Positions 25,953 to 33,400 of a stretch of 64,000 nucleotides of DNA are shown here, one piece after another. The stretch is from CAZFOB01 sp964520325 (lineage in GTDB: Bacteria > Actinomycetota > JAICYB01), in contig CAZFOB010000013.1 of assembly GCA_964520325.1 (NCBI GenBank), positions 1-64,000 of the forward strand, read 5' to 3'. Below the pieces are notes generated by a model, which saw only the letters and a list, made by a program, of their open reading frames with translations, was not told the DNA's origin and did no database searches. The translations under genes were made by a program, and so were the position numbers. Position 1 is the stretch's first letter. Each line of letters starts with the position of its first letter.

Positions 25953-27191
25953 TCAGGCCAGACCGAACACAACCAGAGCGAAGAGGAGCGAGACCATAGC
26001 CGTGAGATCGGACGCACACGTCACCACGGGGATCCCGTGGTTGTCGGGGTCCAGCCCCAGCCGGTACGTCGCGATGGCCACGTAGTAAGCGAGCACCACG
26101 AGCACGAGTGTGGCTGCGATCCCGGCCACCACGCCAACCTCGAGCATGCGGACAAGCCCGGGGGAAGCCAGGCCCACGGCTGTGGCAGCGAAGTGTGAAC
26201 CCACGGCGACCAGCGCGAATACCCACACTCCGAAGAGCAGGACGATCGATGTGTCGAGGAAGGCAAGGCCTTGCGGGAATCCGCGCGGTTCGAGGGCTCC
26301 GAGGTGGAGCTTGCTGGCCAATCGTGAGGACAGCGTGGCCGCCAGCGCGCCGGTGTCGGAGAGCAGCGGGGGGATGAGCACGAGGAAGGCAGGGAAGGCC
26401 AGGAACTGCTCCGCCCGCGACTGGATCACGACACCGGCAAAAAGCGACAGCACGCCTGTCGCCGCCAGGATCGGGATGCTCTCCCGGACGGCCCGCCGCG
26501 CCTGCGGCAGGGACGACCGCACACCGGCGATCGTCAGGATCACTGTCGCCGCGATGAGGGCTGTCGCCACACTCGGCGTCACGAACCGCACGCCGACCGC
26601 GAAGGTCGCCACGTAGAGAGCCGGGATCGTGGCCATGTCGCCGATCGCGGTGATCATCGGCGTCGCCACGCTGTCGAGGTCCCACCGGTAGGTGTGTGCT
26701 GCGAGTGCGAGCACGACGCTCAGCACGGCGACGAGCAAGCTCGACAAGACGCCGCCGAGCACGGAGATCACCACGAGGTCACCGAGGTCGATGCTCGGGA
26801 TCCCAAGGACGACGGCGACACCCTTGGCGAGGACGCCGAAGATCAGCGACACAGAGAAGGTCAGAACGGTGGCCGAGTACACGTTCTGGAACAGCACGCT
26901 TTCGCGCTTGATCGACGGCTCGAACATCCCGGTGTGGATAGTCGTGGCGAGCCGGGACGACATCGCACCGAAGATGCTTCCGCGGATCGAGTTCGCCGCC
27001 GGGAGCAGGATGAGCAGACCCGGCAGCTTTTCGAGGGTTCCGGTCATCGCGCCGAGCGCGACGCCGGCCGCGACCTCGCCTACCGACGACAGGACGAGCG
27101 AAACCAACCCATGGCGGATCGTGCGTCTTTCGGCTCGCCAGTAGCCGAGCACGCGGCCGATCTGAGGCACGCGTCCGGACAACATTGCCAC
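25953..27191 (-). CDS. MgtE/SLC41-like divalent cation transporter
   Basis: The 412-residue membrane protein has two MgtE membrane domains in tandem, each marked by a long loop: LPAANSIRGSIFGAMSSRLATTIHTG near residue 85 and LIPPLLSDTGALAATLSSRLASKLHLG near 280. It lacks the cytoplasmic N and CBS domains of bacterial MgtE, so it resembles the two-domain eukaryotic SLC41 and COG1824 proteins. Magnesium or another divalent cation is the likely substrate. GTG 27191 and ATG 27185 are equally possible starts. It is followed 42 bases later by its probable regulator. Confidence 0.82.
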   Translation of the reverse strand: MAMLSGRVPQIGRVLGYWRAERRTIRHGLVSLVLSSVGEVAAGVALGAMTGTLEKLPGLLILLPAANSIRGSIFGAMSSRLATTIHTGMFEPSIKRESVLFQNVYSATVLTFSVSLIFGVLAKGVAVVLGIPSIDLGDLVVISVLGGVLSSLLVAVLSVVLALAAHTYRWDLDSVATPMITAIGDMATIPALYVATFAVGVRFVTPSVATALIAATVILTIAGVRSSLPQARRAVRESIPILAATGVLSLFAGVVIQSRAEQFLAFPAFLVLIPPLLSDTGALAATLSSRLASKLHLGALEPRGFPQGLAFLDTSIVLLFGVWVFALVAVGSHFAATAVGLASPGLVRMLEVGVVAGIAATLVLVVLAYYVAIATYRLGLDPDNHGIPVVTCASDLTAMVSLLFALVVFGLA

Positions 27192-27240
27192 GGGTACGCT
27201 TCTTCGCTCATCGGTCTTTCTCCCTCCAAAGCCTTTCCGT

Positions 27241-27252
27241 TACTCTCCGGTG
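27241..27252 (+). promoter_or_regulatory. -10 element of a leaderless promoter
   Basis: TACTCT at 27241-27246 lies six bases before ATG 27253, with no ribosome binding site between. It matches the spacing at 851, 30352, 38544 and 57971. Confidence 0.4.
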
Positions 27253-28491
27253 ATGCTTTCGGTCAACGAAGCGCAACAACGCATCCTGGAGCGTATATCG
27301 GTCCTCGATGCGCTCGAACTCTCGATCACCGACGCCCACGGCTGCGTGCTCGCCGAGACGGTGTCCGCCCCGGAGGACCTGCCGCCGTTCCCGTCCGCCG
27401 CTTGCGACGGGTTCGCGATCAGATCGAGCGATACCGACGGCGCTTCGAGTTCCGCCGTGAGTCTGACGATCATCGGCGAAGCGGGAGCCGGACGGCCGTT
27501 CGCCGGGCGCGTGAGCCACGGGGAAGCGGTTCGCATCTCCGCGGGCGCATCGCTTCCGGAGGGAACCGACACCGTTACCCGCAAGGTTGACGTGGCTGTG
27601 GTTGGTTCGTCCATGGCGATCGGAGCTCCGATCCCGGCCGCCGGGAACATGCGACCCGCGGGCGAGGACGTCACGAAGGGCGAGCCGATCATGCACGACG
27701 GTCAGCGGATCCGAGGGATGGACGTCGGGGTGTTGGCGGCTCTGGGGCTGTCCCGGGTGCAGGTGCGTCCTCGTCCTCGTGTGGTCATCTTCTCGGCCGG
27801 CACGCGTCTCGCGGAGCCCGGCCAGCCGCTGCCCGAGGGTGCGATCCGCGAGTCCAACTCGTTCGCGCTCTCCGGAATGACCCGAGAGACAGGCTCGGAA
27901 CCCACCAGAGGTGGCGTGGTCGCCCTCGACGAATCGACGCTCCGGGACAAGTTTCAGGCCTACCTTCCGCAGGCCGACGTCTTCGTGACCAGCGGAGGTA
28001 TCGGCCGTACCAGTGGGGCGAGCTCCTCCGACGAAGCGACGCCCGTACGTGAGGCCGCGGACGCGCTCGGCGCCCTCGATGTGTGGGCGATCTCGGCGCG
28101 ACCGGACATCACGGTGGGGTACGGCGCCATCACGGGGCGCCCGCTGTTCGCCCTCCCGGAAGACCCGGTAGCCGCAACGATCGCCTTCGAGCTCTTCGTG
28201 CGCCCGGCGCTGCTGAAGATGGGGGGACGGAAGACGCTCCATCGTCCCGAAGTGACTGCGCTCATGGAGGACGACTACCAGCAGCGTCCCGGCCGGGAGA
28301 CCTTCCTGCGAGTGCGCGCGTGGCGTGACGACGATGGCTGGCGAGCCAGAACCGCTGGACGGCAGGGTCGAAGCGTCATCTCCTCGGTGGCCGGGGCCAA
28401 CGCGTTGGCGATCCTCCCGGCGGACAAGGGCTCGGTGAGCGCCGGCGAGCAGGTTCGGCTCGTCCTCTTGGAGCCGCTCGAAGGCTGGTAA
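27250..28491 (+). CDS. glp: MoeA/gephyrin-like protein, probable division protein Glp
   Basis: The 413-residue protein has the full MoeA domain order, but motifs that bind molybdopterin-AMP, metal and molybdate in active MoeA are altered. SAMDGYA reads SAACDGFA (Asp53 kept), the TGDEL loop reads SAGTRL (184-186), GGVSVG reads GGIGRT (249 on) and GLPGNP reads ALPEDP (301-306). In Corynebacterium a MoeA homologue called Glp binds FtsZ and a membrane receptor GlpR. The next gene here has GlpR/SepX topology. I therefore prefer a Glp-like division role over cofactor synthesis. The homology is certain, the role inferred. ATG 27253 is the likely leaderless start. Confidence 0.75.
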   Translation: MMLSVNEAQQRILERISVLDALELSITDAHGCVLAETVSAPEDLPPFPSAACDGFAIRSSDTDGASSSAVSLTIIGEAGAGRPFAGRVSHGEAVRISAGASLPEGTDTVTRKVDVAVVGSSMAIGAPIPAAGNMRPAGEDVTKGEPIMHDGQRIRGMDVGVLAALGLSRVQVRPRPRVVIFSAGTRLAEPGQPLPEGAIRESNSFALSGMTRETGSEPTRGGVVALDESTLRDKFQAYLPQADVFVTSGGIGRTSGASSSDEATPVREAADALGALDVWAISARPDITVGYGAITGRPLFALPEDPVAATIAFELFVRPALLKMGGRKTLHRPEVTALMEDDYQQRPGRETFLRVRAWRDDDGWRARTAGRQGRSVISSVAGANALAILPADKGSVSAGEQVRLVLLEPLEGW

Positions 28492-28506
28492 GCGATCCGG
28501 TAACCC

Positions 28507-28580
28507 ACCCGGTAAACAAGGCCCTGAGCAGCACAACGACATCGTTGTAGTTACATCCTTGCTATCTATCCTTACCGGGT
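28507..28580. promoter_or_regulatory. Upstream region with nested inverted repeats
   Basis: ACCCGGTAA (28507-28515) and TTACCGGGT (28572-28580) are perfect inverted repeats. Between them lies ACAACG-acat-CGTTGT (28533-28548). TTGTAG (28545-28550) and TATCCT (28567-28572), 16 bases apart, could be -35 and -10 boxes for the SepX-like gene. Confidence 0.45.
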
Positions 28581-28627
28581 GCTAGCGTCCCCCCTATTGA
28601 GGCCCACGGTTGTAGTGGGAGCGTGAC

Positions 28628-29119
28628 GTGGGGATACTTGTCGTACTACTCGTAGCGGCCTGGGGTCTGGTACTGGGACCAGCACTCCTGCAAAGCGCCA
28701 ACTCCCCAGTGCACACTGAGCGAATGTTCCGTCGATCATTGAGTGCCTTGGGAGGGCGGCGCCGGGGAAGCAATCCCCTCGGAGGCCGGAACATCCTTGT
28801 TCCGCCCAAGCCGGTCTATCCGCGCAGGGGGCAGACGCTCTCGCCGCTCGGAAGCCCCGTTCGTGGTAACCGCGCCACGGCTGCCGAGCGCCGCCGACGC
28901 AACCTGACCCATCTGGCGGCCTTCATCATCGGCACGTTCGTTCTCGGGCTCCTCCCGACGCTGCGGTTCCTGCTGATCCTTAACCTGATCGCCGACGTCC
29001 TGCTTATCGCCTACCTGGGCCTGGCCGTGTATATGACGGCCTGGCCGCCCGAACGCGAGCGGCCGCAGACGATGGATCCGACGCTCGCGCCGCAACGCGT
29101 GGCCGGAGGCGGCCTCTAG
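28628..29119 (+). CDS. SepX/GlpR-like three-helix membrane protein
   Basis: The 163-residue product has one N-terminal membrane helix (about 2-21), a basic Gly/Pro-rich cytoplasmic linker (about 30-93), and two closely spaced helices (about 94-116 and 118-139). This topology, and the position right after a MoeA/Glp-like gene, match SepX of Streptomyces and GlpR of Corynebacterium, which help organise the FtsZ division machinery. Sequence similarity could not be tested, so this is inferred from topology and neighbourhood. GTG 28628 has GGGAG eight bases upstream. Confidence 0.6.
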   Translation: MGILVVLLVAAWGLVLGPALLQSANSPVHTERMFRRSLSALGGRRRGSNPLGGRNILVPPKPVYPRRGQTLSPLGSPVRGNRATAAERRRRNLTHLAAFIIGTFVLGLLPTLRFLLILNLIADVLLIAYLGLAVYMTAWPPERERPQTMDPTLAPQRVAGGGL

Positions 29120-29121
29120 AA

Positions 29122-30261
29122 CTACGCGGGAACCAGCCGGGCGACTTGGTCGCGGTGGTAGCTCGGATCTCCAAGCAGTACTTCGTTGGACTTCGCGCGC
29201 TTGAAGTACAGGTGCATATCGTGCTCCCACGTGAACCCGATCCCGCCATGCACGTGGATGCCGTTGCTCGCTACGCGTGTGTACGCCTCACCGCAGAACG
29301 CCTTGGCGATCGAGGAGGCGAGCGCGAGCTCGTTGTCCTCGTCGGTTGCCGCCCACGCGGCGTAGTACATCGCCGATCGTCCGAGCTCGACGTCGACGAG
29401 CATGTCCGCGCACTTGTGCTTGACGGCCTGGAACGACCCGATGGGACGTCCGAATTGGATGCGCTCGCGCGCGTAGTTGACGGAGAGATCGAGCACCTTC
29501 TGGGAGCCGCCAACGCATTCGGCGGCGAGCATCCCGATCGCGCGCTGGATCGCACGCTCGAGCCTCGGCCAGCCGCGGTCGACATCGCCGAGCACGGCAT
29601 CGGCGTCCACCTTGACTCCATCAAGGGTCACGTCGCACAGCCGTCGCGTCATGTCCATCGTTTTCAGCTGCTTGATCGAAACGCCCGGTGCCGATGGGTC
29701 GACCACGAAGAGCGTGACGCCTTCGGTCGGGTCGCTGCCATCGGAGGTACGGGCGGCGACGATGATCGTGTCCGCGAGGTGTGCGTCGAGCACGAAGCGC
29801 TTGATCCCGCCGATGGTGAAGCCGTCACCGTCCTTCGTCGCGGTCGCCTCGATGCCCGACGCGTCGACACGGGCGTTTGCTTCGGTGTACGCGACGGTCG
29901 CGTTCTTCTGACCCGACGCGATACCGGGAAGGAGCGCCTTCTTCTGGGCGTCGTTGCCGGCTTCGAGGATCGTCGGAGCTGCCAAGCACACGCTGGCGAA
30001 GAACGGACCGGGCACGAGTGAGCGTCCCATCTCCTCGAGCAACACGCCGAGGTCGACGTAGGTCATGCCCTGCCCGCCGTATTCCTCCGGGATAGCGATG
30101 CCCATCCAGCCGAGATCCGCCAGGTGTTTATAAAAGGCTTCGTCGTAAGCCGTCTCATGATCGAGCATGGCGCGCACGAACGTTGTCGGACATTCGTTGT
30201 CGAGGAAGTCGCGTGCGTACTTGGCGAGAGTCTCTTGATCTTCGTTGAGGCCGAAATCCAT
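29122..30261 (-). CDS. Acyl-CoA dehydrogenase
   Basis: This 379-residue flavoprotein shows the acyl-CoA dehydrogenase order: helical N-domain (GWMGIAIPEEYGGQGMTYVDLGVLLEEMGRSL), beta middle domain (ATVAYTEAN, IGGIKRFVLDAHLADTIIVAAR), and C-domain with RIQFGRPIGSFQAVKHKCADM and GGIGFTWEHDMHLYFKRAK. It oxidises an acyl-CoA thioester to the enoyl-CoA; chain or sterol specificity cannot be read. The form with GIGFTWEHD is common among actinobacterial FadE proteins, some of which work as unlike pairs. ATG 30261 has GGAG eight bases upstream. It is monocistronic here. Confidence 0.9.
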   Translation of the reverse strand: MDFGLNEDQETLAKYARDFLDNECPTTFVRAMLDHETAYDEAFYKHLADLGWMGIAIPEEYGGQGMTYVDLGVLLEEMGRSLVPGPFFASVCLAAPTILEAGNDAQKKALLPGIASGQKNATVAYTEANARVDASGIEATATKDGDGFTIGGIKRFVLDAHLADTIIVAARTSDGSDPTEGVTLFVVDPSAPGVSIKQLKTMDMTRRLCDVTLDGVKVDADAVLGDVDRGWPRLERAIQRAIGMLAAECVGGSQKVLDLSVNYARERIQFGRPIGSFQAVKHKCADMLVDVELGRSAMYYAAWAATDEDNELALASSIAKAFCGEAYTRVASNGIHVHGGIGFTWEHDMHLYFKRAKSNEVLLGDPSYHRDQVARLVPA

Positions 30262-30351
30262 CTTGTCGCTCCGTTCCTTCGTTGACCTTTCGTCACTTCG
30301 GTGAACCCGCGGATGCTACGCGAAAGCCATCGCGTTGCGTGACGAGCGGGC

Positions 30352-30362
30352 TAGGATGCCGC
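30352..30362 (+). promoter_or_regulatory. -10 element of a leaderless promoter
   Basis: TAGGAT at 30352-30357 is followed by five bases and the ATG of the translin gene. The spacing supports ATG 30363 and a leaderless mRNA. Confidence 0.45.
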
Positions 30363-30992
30363 ATGGACCTCTCGAAGATTCAGGAGTACTGCCGCGACCG
30401 GCTCGACAAGAAGAGCGCGGCGCGCGACGCCGCCCTTACGGGTTCCCGCACCACCATCCGTTATTGCGCGAACGCCATCCGGGCGGTGCACCGCAGCGAC
30501 TGGAAGGAAGCCAAGCGTCTCACCAAGGAGGCCGAGAAGACGCTGCGCCAGGCCGAGAAGGCGCTGAAGCCGTTCCCGGAGATCTTCTTCGTCGGGTTCC
30601 TGATGGACGCGCAGAAGGAATACGTCGAGGCTCTCGCGACCTACGCGATCATCCGCGGCGAGGACTTCCCGACACCGGAGCAGATCGGCGTTGGAGAGGC
30701 TCCGTACCTGAACGGCCTCGGAGAGACCGTCGGCGAGCTCCGCCGGTTCATCCTCGACCTCCTCCGGCACGGCAACCACGAGCGCTGCGAGACGCTGCTC
30801 GACGCGATGGACGACATCTACTACGTGCTCGTGTCGATCGACTACCCCGACGCGATCACCGGAGGCCTGCGCCGGACGACCGACGTCGCCCGCAGCCTCA
30901 TCGAGCGCACGCGAGGGGAGTTCTCGATCGCGCTCGTGCAGGAGAAACTCGAAGCCGCGCTCAAGGAGCACGCGAAGCGCCTCGAGGCTTAG
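30363..30992 (+). CDS. Bacterial translin-family protein
   Basis: The 209-residue all-helical product matches the translin/TRAX family (COG2178). The hallmark QKEYVEALATYAIIRGE lies at residues 84-100, and a second cluster NGLGETVGELRRFILDLLRHG at 117-137 corresponds to the DLTGEL region. The Glu residues 86, 89, 121, 125 and Asp 147-151 occupy places where eukaryotic TRAX has its RNase residues, so nuclease activity is possible but unproven. Translins are common in archaea and eukaryotes and sparse in bacteria. Upstream in-frame codons are rejected in favour of the leaderless ATG. It converges with the exporter permease, sharing the TTAG stop bases. Confidence 0.82.
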   Translation: MDLSKIQEYCRDRLDKKSAARDAALTGSRTTIRYCANAIRAVHRSDWKEAKRLTKEAEKTLRQAEKALKPFPEIFFVGFLMDAQKEYVEALATYAIIRGEDFPTPEQIGVGEAPYLNGLGETVGELRRFILDLLRHGNHERCETLLDAMDDIYYVLVSIDYPDAITGGLRRTTDVARSLIERTRGEFSIALVQEKLEAALKEHAKRLEA

Positions 30993-31783
30993 CCGACGAG
31001 GCGGCGCTTGAGCAGGATGGGCGGGACGAGCACGAGCGCGGCTGCGAGCGCCGCGAGCCACGCCGCCGAAGCCAGAGCTGACGCTGGATCTCCCCGTGTC
31101 ATCAGCGACCGCATCAGGTTGGCTGCGTGGTACAGCGGCATGAACCACGCGATCGCGCGCACCCAGTCGGGCATCCGCTCGAGCGGGAAGAATACGCCGG
31201 CGAACATGAACATCGGTGTGATGAAGAGGGTCCAGTAGTAGGCGAGGTAGTCGACGCGCTGGATGAAGTAGCAATAGATGAGGCCGGTGATCGCGAACAC
31301 GAAGCCGACGAGAGCGATCGCCGGGATGGTGAGCAGCCCCCACCAGGATCGGAACACCCCGAAAAGCGTCGCGATCACCGCGAATGCGCTTCCATAGATC
31401 GTCGCGCGCGTCGCGCCCCACAGGATCTCGCCGAGAGCGACGTCCTCTAGAGACAGGGGAGTGCTCGACGCTGCGTGGTAGACGCCGCTTCGCTCCATCT
31501 TGAACCAGGCGTCCCACGTGACCGAGAAGGTGGCTCCGAACATCGTCGAGACCGCGAGCAGACCCGGCGCGATGTAGTCGATGTACTCGATGCCCTCGAT
31601 CGTTTCGAGGTATTGCCCGAGCCCGAGTCCCATCGCCATGAGGTAGATGACCGGTTCGGCGAACCAGGCCATGATGCCGAGCAGCCAGATCCGACGGAAC
31701 ACGAGCACGTTGCGATGCCAGTAGCGCCAGGCTCCCGTGAGCGACATGTCCAAACGCTTTCGTGAAACCACGACCTCGCTCAA
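30989..31783 (-). CDS. ABC-2 type exporter permease
   Basis: The product (about 264 residues) is a six-helix ABC-2 membrane subunit like NodJ or DrrB, with WRYWHRNVLVFRRIWLLGIMAWFAEPVIYLMAMGLGLG near the start and the LPxWVRAI-like MPDWVRAIAWFMPLYHAANLMRSLMTRG segment near the end. TTG 31783 would overlap the ATPase stop as TTGA, a junction used elsewhere in this window; GTG 31771 and ATG 31747 are alternatives. It pairs with the ATPase at 31780. Substrate unknown; drug, lipid or glycan export are usual for the family. Confidence 0.85.
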   Translation of the reverse strand: MSEVVVSRKRLDMSLTGAWRYWHRNVLVFRRIWLLGIMAWFAEPVIYLMAMGLGLGQYLETIEGIEYIDYIAPGLLAVSTMFGATFSVTWDAWFKMERSGVYHAASSTPLSLEDVALGEILWGATRATIYGSAFAVIATLFGVFRSWWGLLTIPAIALVGFVFAITGLIYCYFIQRVDYLAYYWTLFITPMFMFAGVFFPLERMPDWVRAIAWFMPLYHAANLMRSLMTRGDPASALASAAWLAALAAALVLVPPILLKRRLVG

Positions 31784-32709
31784 TCGAGGAGCCCCCTTCC
31801 GGTGAGTGAGAGGAAGACGTCCTCGAGTCCGCTCGCGCGCAACCACACGCAACCGGGAGGGAGCGGGAGCGCACGTACCTTGTCCATCAGGCGGTCACCT
31901 TCGTCTGTGTAGAAGAGCCAGCGATCGGCGAGCTTCTCGAGCCCACGTGCGACTGAGCTCAGAGCTTCGAGGTCGTTGTGCAGCTCCTTCGGCGGTTCGA
32001 AGACCTCGACGACCTCGCGCGTAGTCTGCTGCTCGACGAGAACGCGGGGCGCGCCTTGGATGAGCACGCGTCCCTCGTTCATGATCACCAGCTCGTCGCA
32101 GAGCTGCGCGGCTTCGTCCATGTAGTGGGTGGTGAGAAGGAGTGTCACGCCCTGGCGCTTCAGTTGCCGCAGTCTCTCCCAGACGAGGTGCCGAGCTTGG
32201 GGATCGAGGCCGGTTGTGGGCTCGTCGAGGATGAGCACCTCGGGATCGTTGAGCAGCCCGCGCGCGATCATCAGGCGGCGTTTCATCCCGCCCGAGAGCT
32301 CGCGGATCTCGTCGTCCTTCTTCTGATCGAGCTCCATGAACTCGAGCAGCTCGAAGGCTTTCGGACGCGCGACGCGCGGCTTCATGCCGTGATAGCGGGC
32401 GTGGATCAAGAGGTTGTCGATGACGGTGATCTCCTCGTCGAGGTTGTCCTCCTGCGGGACGACGCCCATCCGCGACTTGATCCGCCGCGGGTCACTCGTC
32501 ACGGCGATCCCGAGGACATCGAGCGTGCCGGACGTCGGTGGGAGCGCGCACGAGATCATGCGCATCGTCGTCGTCTTGCCGGCGCCGTTGGGGCCGAGGA
32601 AGCCGAAGCACGTCTGCGGAGCCACGTCGAAGGAGATGGCTTTCACCGCTTCGAGGTCGCGGTAGCGCTTGACGAGGTCGCGCGCGACGACGGCTGCTTC
32701 GGCTGGCAT
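31780..32709 (-). CDS. ABC-2 exporter ATPase (NodI/DrrA type)
   Basis: This 309-residue ATPase has Walker A GPNGAGKTTT, the Q-loop PQEDNLD, signature LSGGMKRR, Walker B VLILDEPTTGLDPQ and the H-loop TTHYMDEA. The C-terminal 80 residues are the DrrA-type extension. It drives the permease encoded immediately after it. With the TetR gene 36 bases upstream it forms a typical self-regulated export operon. Confidence 0.92.
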   Translation of the reverse strand: MPAEAAVVARDLVKRYRDLEAVKAISFDVAPQTCFGFLGPNGAGKTTTMRMISCALPPTSGTLDVLGIAVTSDPRRIKSRMGVVPQEDNLDEEITVIDNLLIHARYHGMKPRVARPKAFELLEFMELDQKKDDEIRELSGGMKRRLMIARGLLNDPEVLILDEPTTGLDPQARHLVWERLRQLKRQGVTLLLTTHYMDEAAQLCDELVIMNEGRVLIQGAPRVLVEQQTTREVVEVFEPPKELHNDLEALSSVARGLEKLADRWLFYTDEGDRLMDKVRALPLPPGCVWLRASGLEDVFLSLTGRGLLD

Positions 32710-32745
32710 GCGCCTATCTTGGCAGCACCTCGAGACTCAGGGTTC

Positions 32746-33360
32746 CTAGCTCGCGAGCCTCTTGATCGTCTCCGCGACGACTTCACATGCGGCATCGAAG
32801 CTCAGTTTCTGGTGCCGGCGCAACGCGCGCCACGTGAGCGAATCCGTGATCGCCAACGCAGCAGCGACGGCGCCGCGACCACAGATCTCGGGGAACGCGC
32901 GTGTGATCTCCGCTTGGTGCGCACGACGAAGCTCAGCGAGCTCGGGCTGCAGATCGGGGTGTCGGTCTTCGGCGATCAGCGCCTGCCAGCGGATCGGTGC
33001 GATCTCGTCCTGGATCTGGCCCCACACGCGCACCCACGCTTTGATGCGCTCGGGCAGCGGCATCGTGGCTGGAGGGAACTGCTCGAGGTACGGATGCACG
33101 CGCGCGCTCCCACGTTCGTACATCCCCGCCACGAGATGACGGGCGGTCGGGAAGTGGTTGTAGACGCTTCGAACGGAGACACCTGCGCTCGCTGCGATCT
33201 TTTCGATGTCGGGTTCGGTGCCGGCGGCGACGAGCTCGAGGGCGGCGTCGAGGATGCGTTCGCGGTTCTCGAGGCGCCGCGCGGTGCGGCCATCCACTCC
33301 GTCGGATCGGCCGTCAGATCGGCCGTCGGATCGCTCGGGCCGAGAAGTTGCAGTAGTCAT
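32746..33360 (-). CDS. TetR-family transcriptional regulator
   Basis: The 204-residue protein begins with a Ser/Asp/Gly/Arg tail holding three RSDG repeats, then the TetR helix-turn-helix at about 35-75 (ILDAALELVAAGTEPDIEKIAASAGVSVRSVYNHFPTARHL). The rest is a variable ligand domain. It precedes the ABC-2 exporter genes on the same strand and is likely to repress them, released by an exported compound. Its start is only about 40 bases from the stop of the large regulator gene, so read-through is possible. Confidence 0.9.
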   Translation of the reverse strand: MTTATSRPERSDGRSDGRSDGVDGRTARRLENRERILDAALELVAAGTEPDIEKIAASAGVSVRSVYNHFPTARHLVAGMYERGSARVHPYLEQFPPATMPLPERIKAWVRVWGQIQDEIAPIRWQALIAEDRHPDLQPELAELRRAHQAEITRAFPEICGRGAVAAALAITDSLTWRALRRHQKLSFDAACEVVAETIKRLAS

Positions 33361-33400
33361 GCAAATAGTCTCGCTCGGAAAGAGTTGTCCGGCAAGTTCG

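Noticed and set aside
27250..28491. Ordinary molybdopterin molybdenumtransferase MoeA
   Set aside because: Four active-site motifs are altered and the downstream gene looks like a Glp receptor, so I did not call it a normal MoeA, though it remains possible.
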